NCBI GenBank assembly: GCA_010014665.1 | Contig: RZYF01000002.1 | Span: 1 to 50,367, forward strand | From: Candidatus Saccharimonadota bacterium | GTDB taxonomy: Bacteria; Patescibacteriota; Saccharimonadia; Saccharimonadales; Saccharimonadaceae | Direction: 5' to 3' | DNA length: 50,367 nt | Part shown: positions 29,640 to 39,677 of the stretch, one piece after another | How positions within the stretch are numbered: the first letter of the stretch is position 1 | Layout: each line of letters opens with the position of its first letter | The notes under the pieces: generated by a model | Seen by the model: only the letters and a program-made list of their open reading frames with translations | Database searches by the model: none | What the model was told of the DNA's origin: nothing | Translations under genes and position numbers: made by a program

Positions 29640-30653
29640 CTATTCAGTTAGACGAGCTACGTCGCAAGTTAATTCAACTAATCGATTACTGTATCCCCAT
29701 TCATTGTCATACCAAGCAACGACCTTAAGCATATTACCAGCTGTCACTGCTGTTAGTGGTAAATCAACTATGCAAGAATGCGAGTTTCCTCGAAAGTCCG
29801 TACTTACCAGTTCTTTTTCGGTTACATCCAAAATACCCTGGTAATAGAGCTCTTGTGCAGAAGCTTTAAAAACTTGGTTAACTTCCTCGACACTAACGTC
29901 ACGTTTTGTCACAACTGTAATATCACTCAGAGAGACGACTGGAGTCGGCACACGCACACTCAAACCACCAAACTTACCTTTTAAACTTGGGATTACTAGC
30001 GTAGTAGCTATCGAAGCACCGGTAGTTGTCGGAACTATGTTTTCTGCAGCAGATCTAGCTTCTCGTAAATCTTTAGCAGGGGCATCCTGAAGGCGTTGAC
30101 TTGAAGTATAGCTATGTATGGTTGTCATCATAGCTTTTTCGACCCCGAAATGATTTTCAAGAATACTCATGATAGGTGCAATACAGTTCGTTGTGCATGA
30201 AGCATTGGAGATTACATCACTAACACCTTCTTTTAGCTTATTGTCGTTTACACCTAGAACTATCGTATCGGCACCCTCAACCTTCACGGGAGCAGAGATT
30301 ATAACTCGTTTAGCACCAGCTTGATCAATATGAGCACGTGCTTTAGCTGGGTCAACGAAGAAACCGGTTGATTCAATAACTACGTCTACATTCATATCAC
30401 GCCACGGTAACTGACCAGGGTCTGATAAGGCAAATGTCCGAATCTTTTTTCCGTTAACAGTTATCGAATCATCATCATAGCTGACATCATGGTCGTATTC
30501 ACCATAGTTCGAGTCATGCTTTAGTAAATGAGCTAAAGTCTTGTTGTCAGCCAAATCATTGACAGCTACTACTTCAATATCACTTCGTTCAAACGCTATC
30601 TTGAATGCATTGCGCCCAATCCGTCCAAAACCGTTAATTGCTACTCGTTTCAT
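29640..30653 (-). CDS. gap: glyceraldehyde-3-phosphate dehydrogenase
   Basis: MKRVAINGFGRIGRNAFKIAFE, SNASCTTNCIAPIMSIL, NEWGYSNRLVELT; GGGAGG Shine-Dalgarno. Confidence 0.97.
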   Translation of the reverse strand: MKRVAINGFGRIGRNAFKIAFERSDIEVVAVNDLADNKTLAHLLKHDSNYGEYDHDVSYDDDSITVNGKKIRTFALSDPGQLPWRDMNVDVVIESTGFFVDPAKARAHIDQAGAKRVIISAPVKVEGADTIVLGVNDNKLKEGVSDVISNASCTTNCIAPIMSILENHFGVEKAMMTTIHSYTSSQRLQDAPAKDLREARSAAENIVPTTTGASIATTLVIPSLKGKFGGLSVRVPTPVVSLSDITVVTKRDVSVEEVNQVFKASAQELYYQGILDVTEKELVSTDFRGNSHSCIVDLPLTAVTAGNMLKVVAWYDNEWGYSNRLVELTCDVARLTE

Positions 30654-30776
30654 GCCACCCTCCCTATAGTTTATAAGCATTAGCTATTCATTTTGTATTA
30701 TAGCAGATGAGTCAGTATAAGTAAGGTTTTTCAAAGAAAAACTTCTAAACCATACTACTGTATAATTATTCTTGCG

Positions 30777-32246
30777 ATGAAAAAAGCTAGCCTGTTAGAA
30801 CTTGCGAAACATCTCTATGACGATGATCAACTAGCAGATCTGTCTAGTGCGATTGATTATGCAACTGAACTTCATGCTGGTCAGAAGCGCAATAGTGGTA
30901 AACCCTACGTCAGCCACACCATATCAGTCGCAGCAATATTGGTAGATTGGGGTATGGACATAGACACCGTCATCGCAGGAGTTTTGCATGACACTATAGA
31001 AGATACCGATACTAATATTGATAATCTTGAGTCACTGTTTGGCCGTGACGTTGCTTTCTTGGTCGACGGCGTTAGCAAGATATCCAAAGCTCGAGCTGGC
31101 ATGCGCCACATAAACAGCTACCTCCCAGAAACCAAAGATAACCTGACGAAACTATTGATTGCTGTAGGCGAAGACGTTCGAGTAATTATCATCAAGCTAG
31201 CTGATCGCCTCCATAATATGCGTACTCTTAAACACCTATCTCCGGAAAAACAACAGAAAATCGCCAGTGAGACTTTGGAAGTTTTTGCACCTTTGGCTGA
31301 TCGTTTAAATATGGGCCAGGTACGCGTAGAGCTTGAAGAGATTGCTTTTCGTTATATTGACCCACTTCGCTATGAGTATCTGCAACAAGAGTTAAAAAGA
31401 CGCGTCGGTAAAAGCAAACGTAAACTCGACAAGGTACGTCGATCAGTCGAAAAGCGCCTTAAACAAGAAAAAATTCAGTTTCAAATGGATGGTCGAGTTA
31501 AAAGCGTATACAGCTTACATAAGAAACTATCCAAGGTAGATTCTATAGATGATATTTATGACCTAATCGCCCTTCGTATTATAGTTTCCGACGTAGATAA
31601 CTGTTATCTAATCCTCAGCGAACTTCATAGTTTATTTGAGCCCGTAACTGAACGAATCAAAGATTATGTTTCACGTCCTAAGCGCAACGGTTATCAAAGC
31701 CTACACACCACAGTCCTAACTCAAGATGGGCTACATGTCGAATTTCAAGTCCGAACTGAACAGATGCATGAATACGCTGAGCGTGGTTTGGCAGCACATT
31801 TTCACTACAGCGAACAAAAAATGACCGATGCTTACCGCCAAGGTAAAATCGCCGAGATGCCAGCAGAATTATCCTGGATGCTCGATCTCCATGAAGCTGC
31901 TACCGAATTAAGTAAAGGCCATAGTGTGGATCTAAGCTCACTCAAAATAGATCTTTTTGGAAACAGGATATTTGTTTTTTCACCTAAAGGTGATATTTAC
32001 GATTTACCTCTTGGTTCATATCCACTAGATTACGCCTACCGCGTTCACAGTGACGTTGGTGCGTCAGCGGCAGGATTTTTGATTAACGGCAAAATGATGC
32101 CTTTTGACTACCTACTACAGGACGGTGATTGTATAGAAATTATTACTAAAAAAACTGCTAAACCCAAACGCGATTGGCTCGACACCGCTGCTACTTCTCA
32201 TGCTCGCAATAAGATCAAAGCTCAAATAAATAAACTTCGGGTGTAA
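30777..32246 (+). CDS. rel: RelA/SpoT-family (p)ppGpp synthetase/hydrolase, short form ending after the TGS domain
   Basis: HD region HTISVAAILVDWGMDIDTVIAGVLHDTIEDTD, synthetase RPKRNGYQSLHTTVLTQDGLHVEFQVRTEQMHEYAERGLAAHFHY, TGS; 489 aa. Confidence 0.93.
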   Translation: MKKASLLELAKHLYDDDQLADLSSAIDYATELHAGQKRNSGKPYVSHTISVAAILVDWGMDIDTVIAGVLHDTIEDTDTNIDNLESLFGRDVAFLVDGVSKISKARAGMRHINSYLPETKDNLTKLLIAVGEDVRVIIIKLADRLHNMRTLKHLSPEKQQKIASETLEVFAPLADRLNMGQVRVELEEIAFRYIDPLRYEYLQQELKRRVGKSKRKLDKVRRSVEKRLKQEKIQFQMDGRVKSVYSLHKKLSKVDSIDDIYDLIALRIIVSDVDNCYLILSELHSLFEPVTERIKDYVSRPKRNGYQSLHTTVLTQDGLHVEFQVRTEQMHEYAERGLAAHFHYSEQKMTDAYRQGKIAEMPAELSWMLDLHEAATELSKGHSVDLSSLKIDLFGNRIFVFSPKGDIYDLPLGSYPLDYAYRVHSDVGASAAGFLINGKMMPFDYLLQDGDCIEIITKKTAKPKRDWLDTAATSHARNKIKAQINKLRV

Positions 32247-32295
32247 TCACTAATCCGTAATCGGAAATTTATAAGATATGAAGAATTATGTATTG

Positions 32296-32766
32296 TTATT
32301 TATTGTTATGGATTTCAGTAAAATTTTTTAATGTACCATTAGCATTCATAAAATCAACTACAAACCGTTGACTTGGGCGCCAATTAACCGTTACGAATTC
32401 AGCAATATCTACCCAATAAAATGCGGAGTGCTCCCAACTCAAAGTCACATCACTACTTAAACTTTCTGCCAAAAAGTAATAATTTTGCCAGTATTCAGAT
32501 TCGTGTAATGATAAGTAAGTATTTTGGAAAACAAGGCTCACAGAATCAACAGCTAACTCTAGACCAGTCTCTTCAGAAACTTCACGAGTTAAACCTTGGA
32601 CAATTGTCTCGTCCGATTCAATATTACCCCCTACCAGATCCGGTTGCAGTGACCGGTCAGGTCGATCGTGCCACTTCGATCCGACCAAAACTAGCAGTTT
32701 ACCACTAGGTGACACAACAACAGCGTTGGCTGAACGACGATAAGTAAATTTATTATTTTGCACCAT
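32296..32766 (-). CDS. NUDIX hydrolase
   Basis: Nudix box GNIESDETIVQGLTREVSEETGL. Confidence 0.88.
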   Translation of the reverse strand: MVQNNKFTYRRSANAVVVSPSGKLLVLVGSKWHDRPDRSLQPDLVGGNIESDETIVQGLTREVSEETGLELAVDSVSLVFQNTYLSLHESEYWQNYYFLAESLSSDVTLSWEHSAFYWVDIAEFVTVNWRPSQRFVVDFMNANGTLKNFTEIHNNK

Positions 32767-32810
32767 TAAAAATTCTCATTTTTTAGTTATCTGGCTACCA
32801 ATAACTAACT

Positions 32811-33350
32811 CTATTCTCTAGCTTCAGTATTCCAACGTTCAATAGATTTACGTATTACTATCTTAGCTTCTTCGACATCACCAAAATGATCTACATGCGT
32901 GCTACCTGGTTTTTTTAAAGCCTTATAGTTATTGAAGTGAAATTCAATTTGTTTGAGTAATTGAGCTGGTAAATCATTCAATGATTGATAAGCATTACCC
33001 GTAGATCGATCATCTGCCGGAACGGCTATTATCTTGTCGTCAACTTCACCGTCATCGCTAAAAACCATCACACCTAGAGCACGCGCCTCAACCACTACAC
33101 CGGTCCAAAGTGGCTCGCTAGTAATCAATAGTACGTCCAGTTCGTCACCGTCTTCGTCAAGTGTTTGCGGTATAAAACCGTAGTTAGTCGGCTTAGCAAA
33201 TATTCTTGGTTCCACCCGATCAAGTTTAAAATATCCTTCATGTCGATCCCATTCAATCTTATGGCTCGAGCCTTCGGGTATCTCTACTACCATATTGAAA
33301 GTTCCATCGTCGATTTTTCCAGGTTTAATTTGTTTATTAAAATCTGTCAT
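32811..33350 (-). CDS. ppa: inorganic pyrophosphatase
   Basis: VEIPEGSSHKIEWD, YGFIPQTLDEDGDELDVLLI. Confidence 0.93.
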   Translation of the reverse strand: MTDFNKQIKPGKIDDGTFNMVVEIPEGSSHKIEWDRHEGYFKLDRVEPRIFAKPTNYGFIPQTLDEDGDELDVLLITSEPLWTGVVVEARALGVMVFSDDGEVDDKIIAVPADDRSTGNAYQSLNDLPAQLLKQIEFHFNNYKALKKPGSTHVDHFGDVEEAKIVIRKSIERWNTEARE

Positions 33351-33434
33351 AGCCTAACTCCTCCTTACGATATTGTTTTTTCGTTGTTGTTATTAGTTTA
33401 TCATCCCGCAACGCATATGGTATATAATTTAAGT

Positions 33435-34421
33435 ATGTTTTCAAAACCGAAGCTATTGCTTCCGGAAGAATATGTTAATGATGCGATACTGCATATCAAT
33501 CGCGCTTCATCACAAATACACCTTCTGACAACAATCATGATGTATGATGACGAGACCATCCCTTTGTTTGAAGCTCTCATAGCTGCAGCCAACCGCAATG
33601 TACATGTCGAAGTCGTAGGTGATATGTTTAGCTACATGGAACGATTTGGCCAGTATCGTATAGGTATGCCAGTGCGGAATCATTTGCAGCCACTTAAAAT
33701 TCTTCGCAACAGATTACGTCGTGCTGGTGTGAAATTTATCTGGTTAGGCGACAAAGCCAATAGTATCGTCACTGGCCGAACTCACAGTAAATGGTTAGTG
33801 ATCGACGATGTTGTTTATTCTTTTGGCGGAGTTAATCTATCGCCTGATGGGTTATCTAGTGCTGATTACATGATCCGGCTAAAAAATATCGGTCTAGCAA
33901 GTGCTATAGTGGCCGAGCAGGCTCGTATAATCAAGGCTAATAAACAAGGACATCCCTATCGTTCGCATCAAATAGAAGATGGGGAAAATACAATTCTAAT
34001 AGATGGTGGTTTTGTAGGTAGATCAATCATTTATAATGAAGCTTGTAATCTAGCAAAACAATCTCGTCGTGTTATTTACGTTTCACAGTATTGCCCTTCA
34101 GGAAAGCTCGGTAAACTACTTAAAGCGACTGATACCACTTTCTACTTTAACCCCTTAAACAAAGCTGTTTTTTTGAATAGAGCGGCTATTTGGCTAGGTA
34201 GTTTACTGAGTGGTATAAAAACATCTTATTCGAAAAACGTTTATATACATGCAAAGTGCATAATATTTGAGTTAAAAGATGGTAAAAAGGTTGCACTTTC
34301 AGGATCGCATAATTTTTCGAACGGTGGAGTTTGGCTAGGAACTCGTGAAATATGTCTAAAAACTAGCGATCCTGAGATAGTGAAGTTACTAGAGCAGTTT
34401 GTTGAAGAAAATATTGCCTAA
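33435..34421 (+). CDS. phospholipase D-like / cardiolipin synthase-like protein
   Basis: Two HKD-like motifs, HSKWLVIDDVVYSFGGVNLSPD and HAKCIIFELKDGKKVALSGSHNFSNGG. The upstream part of the ORF (33165-33434) overlaps ppa and is discounted. Confidence 0.85.
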   Translation: MFSKPKLLLPEEYVNDAILHINRASSQIHLLTTIMMYDDETIPLFEALIAAANRNVHVEVVGDMFSYMERFGQYRIGMPVRNHLQPLKILRNRLRRAGVKFIWLGDKANSIVTGRTHSKWLVIDDVVYSFGGVNLSPDGLSSADYMIRLKNIGLASAIVAEQARIIKANKQGHPYRSHQIEDGENTILIDGGFVGRSIIYNEACNLAKQSRRVIYVSQYCPSGKLGKLLKATDTTFYFNPLNKAVFLNRAAIWLGSLLSGIKTSYSKNVYIHAKCIIFELKDGKKVALSGSHNFSNGGVWLGTREICLKTSDPEIVKLLEQFVEENIA

Positions 34422-34449
34422 CGACTAGTTAATGTTACAATCAGCATAG

Positions 34450-35127
34450 ATGTTATTTATTACCAGATACGATCGAGACTCTTCTTCTTGCCAATACCAC
34501 AATCTTGGAGCACTGGCCCGAGCGGTTGCGACCAACACAGATATGGTCAGCCTTCCTGTCCGAGTTACCTCCGACAAAAAGTTAGTTCTATCTGCTCATT
34601 CTTCAATAGGTACAAAACAGTCCCTGACTCATATACGAAGTTCGTCACTCAAGCAGATTCGCCGAGCTGCCAGTGGTTCGGAGCAACCGTTGGTCACCCT
34701 GGAAGAAACGTTGAACAGGCTTTACGGTAAAACCTTTCTAGAAATCGAGATTTACGAATGGAGTAGTGTTTCACCAATAGTTCTACTTATCAAAAATTAC
34801 GCCAAGCGAAAATCCGATTGGTCTTCGTTATTAATAGCCTCTGAGAACCCGCTTTTACTACTTCGGGTTCGTAAATTAGCTCCTCATGCTTTACTCTGTC
34901 TTAAACATCGTCGCTATCCCTTAACGTTCATTAGTTGGCACCCGATCCTACAGCTTAGCGCTGTCGGATTTCGCAGACTTCATACTAGTTCCATAGCTAT
35001 TGAGGCCGCGCGTAAACTCGACCTACTCATTTATGTATATACAATAAATCGCAAAAAATCTTTAAAAAATCTCGAACGATATGGTATTGATGCTATCGTT
35101 ACTAACACACCAGAACGATTCACCTAA
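34450..35127 (+). CDS. glycerophosphodiester phosphodiesterase-like protein
   Basis: VTLEETLNRLYGKTFLEIEIYE and C-terminal IYVYTINRKKSLKNLERYGIDAIVTNTPERF. Confidence 0.7.
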   Translation: MLFITRYDRDSSSCQYHNLGALARAVATNTDMVSLPVRVTSDKKLVLSAHSSIGTKQSLTHIRSSSLKQIRRAASGSEQPLVTLEETLNRLYGKTFLEIEIYEWSSVSPIVLLIKNYAKRKSDWSSLLIASENPLLLLRVRKLAPHALLCLKHRRYPLTFISWHPILQLSAVGFRRLHTSSIAIEAARKLDLLIYVYTINRKKSLKNLERYGIDAIVTNTPERFT

Positions 35128-36083
35128 ACAACTGGTTGCTCTCGACCTTGCTGTTCTAGATATTCACGAATTGATAACGCAGCAGTAGCTCCCTCACCAA
35201 CTGCACTGGCTATTTGAGCGGTAGCCCCTGAACGTACATCACCGCTAGCAAACACCCCTGGTATAGAAGTCTCGAGCCGGATGTTTGTTTTTATCATACC
35301 AATCTCGTCTAGTTCGACATCAGAATCTTTCAGGAATCCAGTGTTTGGTAATAGTCCGATAAATACAAAAACTCCATCGACATCTAGCTCAAAGGCCTCG
35401 CCTGCTTTTGTACCGACAACTTTGTCAACCGATTTATTATTACTTGCAATAATCTCTGAGAGTACTGTTTCTAAATGCACAGTGATTTTGCCTTCAGAAA
35501 TCGCTTTATCTATTTCGCATTGTAATACTTCAGAGGCACGTAGCTTCGATCGGACTAATAGGTCAATATGAGAAGCAAAACGTGTCAAAAACAAAGCTTC
35601 TTGGACTGCTGAATTTCCACCACCAATTACAGCCAACTTCTTGTCTCGGTAAAAAGCCCCGTCGCAAGTCGCACAGTAATGCACGCCTCGACCATAATAC
35701 TTTTCTTCACCGGGGATCTCTAGCTTTCGATAGTTGCTACCGGTAGCTACTAGAATAGTCTTAGCTCTAAGTGGTCCTTCGCTAGTCTCAACTACTTTTT
35801 CCTGACCTATATCGCGAATAGATAACACTTCACCATAGCGAATATCGGCACCGAACCGTTCAGCTTGAGCCTGAAGCTCGGTCGCTAATTCCATACCAGA
35901 TATACCCTTCGAAAATCCTGGATAGTTATCTACCCAATCAGTTATCGCAGCTAGTCCACCGACTACAGCTTTTTCCACTAAAACTGTGTCGATATCTTCG
36001 CGTGTTGTATAAACGGCCGCACAAAGAGCACTTGGTCCAGCGCCAATCATTACTACGTCATGTAATTTATCGTCTTGTTGCAT
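35124..36083 (-). CDS. trxB: thioredoxin reductase
   Basis: GAGPSALCAAVYTTRE, GVHYCATCDGAFYRDKKLAVIGGGNSAVQEALFL, GVFASGDVR. Confidence 0.94.
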   Translation of the reverse strand: MQQDDKLHDVVMIGAGPSALCAAVYTTREDIDTVLVEKAVVGGLAAITDWVDNYPGFSKGISGMELATELQAQAERFGADIRYGEVLSIRDIGQEKVVETSEGPLRAKTILVATGSNYRKLEIPGEEKYYGRGVHYCATCDGAFYRDKKLAVIGGGNSAVQEALFLTRFASHIDLLVRSKLRASEVLQCEIDKAISEGKITVHLETVLSEIIASNNKSVDKVVGTKAGEAFELDVDGVFVFIGLLPNTGFLKDSDVELDEIGMIKTNIRLETSIPGVFASGDVRSGATAQIASAVGEGATAALSIREYLEQQGREQPVV

Positions 36084-36101
36084 AAAATCTCCTATATATT
36101 T

Positions 36102-36356
36102 CTAAGCCGCCAATGCTGATGATAAAGCCCCTGGATTCCAGCCTATGCTGGCTATTAATTCATCGCCTTTTTCGTTAGTTATCATTACTATCGGGACTGT
36201 TCTTGCTCCGCTTTTTGCTACTACAGAAGCTTCTTCCGACGGATTTTCATCGAGATTAATTACATCATAATCCTGTTTTTTGATGTCGAGATAGCGTTTT
36301 ACTTGGACACAATATGCGCAATTATTACGTGTGTAAACTGTTACTTTTTTACTCAT
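36102..36356 (-). CDS. glutaredoxin/mycoredoxin-like protein
   Basis: VTVYTRNNCAYCVQVKRYLD, GARTVPIVMI. Confidence 0.85.
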   Translation of the reverse strand: MSKKVTVYTRNNCAYCVQVKRYLDIKKQDYDVINLDENPSEEASVVAKSGARTVPIVMITNEKGDELIASIGWNPGALSSALAA

Positions 36357-36455
36357 ATACTCTCCACTCTCCCAAATTTGATATTTATAGTTTTTGTGCT
36401 TATAACCATTATATAGCGTATATAATATGTTTCAAGACACTATATGTTGTATTTT

Positions 36456-37118
36456 TCATTGTATAGTCATCAACTGTTGTGGTATCGAAGGCTGAGCAAA
36501 CTGCTCCGGCAAAGATATCGCCATAACTACAAAACGAATCGGCGAATTAGCCGGAATATCTTCGCCAGAGCCCTGGGCTCCGTAGGCTTGTGAAGCTGGA
36601 ATTGTCAACAGTCTTACGCCTCCAATTCGCATACCCTTCATGCCTTCTTTCCAGCCGGTGATAAGTCCAGCACTCATAAGACCATCAGCAACTGGAAGTG
36701 GCGCCTTAAGTCTCTGACCATCTATCGACTGATCAAATATCTTTCCCGAAGGGTTCCAGCCTATATAATAAGCAGCAAACGTCGTAGTATCGTCAATTAT
36801 CTCACCATCGCCAACCTTCAAATCCTCACTTGAAATTGTGGTATTAGCCGACTCGGCGTCGAAGCTACTAACTCTAGTTGCATATTGCGAGAAATCTTCA
36901 TAGTAAAGACCAGAAAGTTCATCACCCTGTGCATCTACCTTTGCTTGATATGCTTCGTATTCCTTCATATATTTATCATAGACTTGTTGCTGACTTAATT
37001 GCTGCGCCTGGTCATTGTTGTTAGCAAGTATTGCCACAAAATAAACTCCAACCGCGCCAATAACCATAGCGACGAGTATAATCCAAATTACAATTCTTTG
37101 AGACTTCGGTGTAGCCAT
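36456..37118 (-). CDS. membrane-anchored FKBP-type peptidyl-prolyl cis-trans isomerase
   Basis: N-terminal TM; GLITGWKEGMKGMRIGGVRLLTIPASQAYGAQGSGEDIPANSPIRFVV. Confidence 0.85.
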   Translation of the reverse strand: MATPKSQRIVIWIILVAMVIGAVGVYFVAILANNNDQAQQLSQQQVYDKYMKEYEAYQAKVDAQGDELSGLYYEDFSQYATRVSSFDAESANTTISSEDLKVGDGEIIDDTTTFAAYYIGWNPSGKIFDQSIDGQRLKAPLPVADGLMSAGLITGWKEGMKGMRIGGVRLLTIPASQAYGAQGSGEDIPANSPIRFVVMAISLPEQFAQPSIPQQLMTIQ

Positions 37119-37361
37119 AATATCCCCCATTTTTATAAAATTTTGTTTTGTGTTTAAAAACATCAAACACTTACAACCTCCACGGTCTTATGACTATTAT
37201 AGCTCCTTCTAGCCTAGAACGATAGCGCTTTTGAAAAAATACTACGCTAACTACAGAGTTATCAATCTTTAAACGTTTAAACTTAGCTTTAACTATATCT
37301 GTTTATTATTTTCACAACTTCTATGATCGGTAGTTATAATTTAGGTCATTAGTAGATACTG

Positions 37362-39365
37362 ATGCAAACTCTATATGCTAACATGGAACGTATGAACAAA
37401 ACGCTTGTTGATTTAGACCCATGGCTAGAACCTTATGAGTCTATTATTATTCAGCGGCAAAAATATATGACCGGTAAACGTCAACAGACACTTGGCAAAA
37501 AATCAGCCAGCGAATTCGCCCTTGGTTATTTGCACTATGGACTACATCGTACTACAGATGGTTGGGTGTTTCGTGAATGGGCTCCTCATGCCAGTCAAAT
37601 ATTTCTAGTTGGCGAAGTCAATAACTGGCAGGATGACAAGTTATATGAAATGATTCGACAGCCAATGGGAAACTGGGAGCTTACTCTGCCCGACTCAGCT
37701 CTCAAACACGGTCAGCGTTACAAGCTTCACATACACTGGCCAGGCGGCCAAGGCTTTCGAATACCGTCCTATGCTACTCGAGTTACCCAAGACGAAACAA
37801 CCAAAGGTTTCGACGCAGTAGTTTGGAATCCTCCGAAATCATACATCTGGAAAAACCTTAGCCCCAACATCACCGAGCCACCGATGATCTACGAGGCCCA
37901 CGTCGGGATGAGTAGTGAATCCCCCCAAGTCGCTACCTACCGTTACTTCGAGAAAAACATCCTACCCCGCATCAAATCTGACGGCTACAATACTGTTCAG
38001 CTCATGGCGATCCAAGAACACCCCTACTACGCTAGTTTTGGCTACCATGTCTCGAATTTCTTTGCCGCTAGCTCACGTTACGGAACTCCCGACGAGCTAA
38101 AAAGCCTCATCGATACTGCACACGGCATGAATCTTCGTGTAATTTTAGACATCGTTCATTCACATTCAGTCAAAAACGAAGAAGAGGGTTTGGGTCGGTT
38201 CGATGGTACATTAGAACAATATTTCTACCCTGGTGAACGCGGTAATCACGAGCTTTGGGACTCGCGTGTCTTCGACTATGGCAAGAACCAAATTCAGCAT
38301 TTTTTGTTATCTAATTTACGTTACTGGCTCGAAGAATATCATGTCGACGGCTTCAGATTTGATGGTGTCACCAGCATGATATATACCCATCACGGCCTCT
38401 CGAAGGATTTTATCGGTTATAACGACTACTACAACGATGACGTTGACACCGATGCCCTATCTTACCTAGCAACAGCCAACGAGCTTGTCCACGAATTCCA
38501 CCCGAGTGCCATCACTATAGCCGAAGAAATGAGCGGCTTCCCTGGAGTAGCTGGTCCACTTGACCATGGCGGACTAGGTTTTGATTATCGTATGAGTATG
38601 GGTGTACCGGATCTCTGGGTAAAAACTCTCAAAGAAAAAAAAGACGAAGACTGGGATCTAACTCATCTATTTCACGAGTTAACTGCCCGTCGACCTGAAG
38701 AAACTGTTATTTCCTATGCCGAAAGCCACGACCAAGCTCTTGTTGGCGACCAGACTATCCTGTTTCGCTTACTCAAACACGATATCTACTACCACATGAC
38801 GGCTAGCGACCGCCACGACAAGGTTGAACGCGGTATTGCCTTACATAAACTAATTCGTCTTGTCACTGCCAGCCTAAACGGCGGCGGTTATCTGAATTTC
38901 ATGGGTAACGAGTTTGGTCACCCAGAATGGATTGATTTTCCCCGCCAAGGCAACGACTGGTCATTCCATTATGCCAGGCGCCAATGGTCTTTAGCTGAAA
39001 ACCCCAAACTCAAATATCATTGGCTCGGTGCCTTCGATAAAGCTATGATTGATGTAATCAAACACCTAACATCGGCACCCGAATACGTTCACATACACAA
39101 CGACGACCACGTTCTGTCATATATGCGCGACGGGTTTTTGTTTGCTTACAATTTTTCGCCAAACCGCTCCTACGAAAACTACCAGTTACCCTCCCTCAGT
39201 GGCTCTTACCAACTTGTTATTAGCAGTGACGACAAAGACTTCGGTGGCCAAAACCGTGTTATATCCAACGCACCTTACCTTACGCAATCTAGCGGTAGAC
39301 TTGGTACTAAACTCAGTCTCTATCTACCGGCACGTGTCGCTGTAGTCATGAAACATAATTCATAA
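37362..39365 (+). CDS. glgB: 1,4-alpha-glucan branching enzyme (GH13)
   Basis: YHVDGFRFDGVTSMIY, EEMSGFPG, YAESHDQALVGD, NFMGNEFGHPEWIDFPR. Confidence 0.93.
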   Translation: MQTLYANMERMNKTLVDLDPWLEPYESIIIQRQKYMTGKRQQTLGKKSASEFALGYLHYGLHRTTDGWVFREWAPHASQIFLVGEVNNWQDDKLYEMIRQPMGNWELTLPDSALKHGQRYKLHIHWPGGQGFRIPSYATRVTQDETTKGFDAVVWNPPKSYIWKNLSPNITEPPMIYEAHVGMSSESPQVATYRYFEKNILPRIKSDGYNTVQLMAIQEHPYYASFGYHVSNFFAASSRYGTPDELKSLIDTAHGMNLRVILDIVHSHSVKNEEEGLGRFDGTLEQYFYPGERGNHELWDSRVFDYGKNQIQHFLLSNLRYWLEEYHVDGFRFDGVTSMIYTHHGLSKDFIGYNDYYNDDVDTDALSYLATANELVHEFHPSAITIAEEMSGFPGVAGPLDHGGLGFDYRMSMGVPDLWVKTLKEKKDEDWDLTHLFHELTARRPEETVISYAESHDQALVGDQTILFRLLKHDIYYHMTASDRHDKVERGIALHKLIRLVTASLNGGGYLNFMGNEFGHPEWIDFPRQGNDWSFHYARRQWSLAENPKLKYHWLGAFDKAMIDVIKHLTSAPEYVHIHNDDHVLSYMRDGFLFAYNFSPNRSYENYQLPSLSGSYQLVISSDDKDFGGQNRVISNAPYLTQSSGRLGTKLSLYLPARVAVVMKHNS

Positions 39366-39406
39366 GCATACTTGACAATTATTCATTTCTGTGATATTAT
39401 TCTATT

Positions 39407-39625
39407 ATGAATAAATCTCCCTTCCGCTCAATGGGACCTGAGACCGCCGACCCTTTGGAGCGATTCAATAAATTGACTCAAAAAATTGGCATCGGCGTTG
39501 TTTTGGGGGCTACAGCCCTCGGAGCTATGGGTATAGCCGTGGCAGCTGGAGTCGGTGTGGGAATCGATAAGGTTGGTGGGACAGTTTATAGCGATCTCAA
39601 AAAACGCTTTAGAAAAAATTTATAA
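39407..39625 (+). CDS. small hypothetical membrane protein
   Basis: 72 aa; TTGACA-17-TATTAT promoter with -10 ending 6 nt before ATG. Confidence 0.7.
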   Translation: MNKSPFRSMGPETADPLERFNKLTQKIGIGVVLGATALGAMGIAVAAGVGVGIDKVGGTVYSDLKKRFRKNL

Positions 39626-39677
39626 TAGCCTACGAATTACCCGAGCTAACCGCAAATTAATTATTCATAGAGACAAG

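Noticed and set aside
33165-33434. N-terminal extension of the PLD-like ORF
   Set aside because: It overlaps ppa on the opposite strand, and a TATAAT box lies just upstream of the internal ATG at 33435.
37170-37361. A further island between the FKBP gene and glgB
   Set aside because: AT-rich, with no GC-rich ORF, hairpin or inverted repeat.
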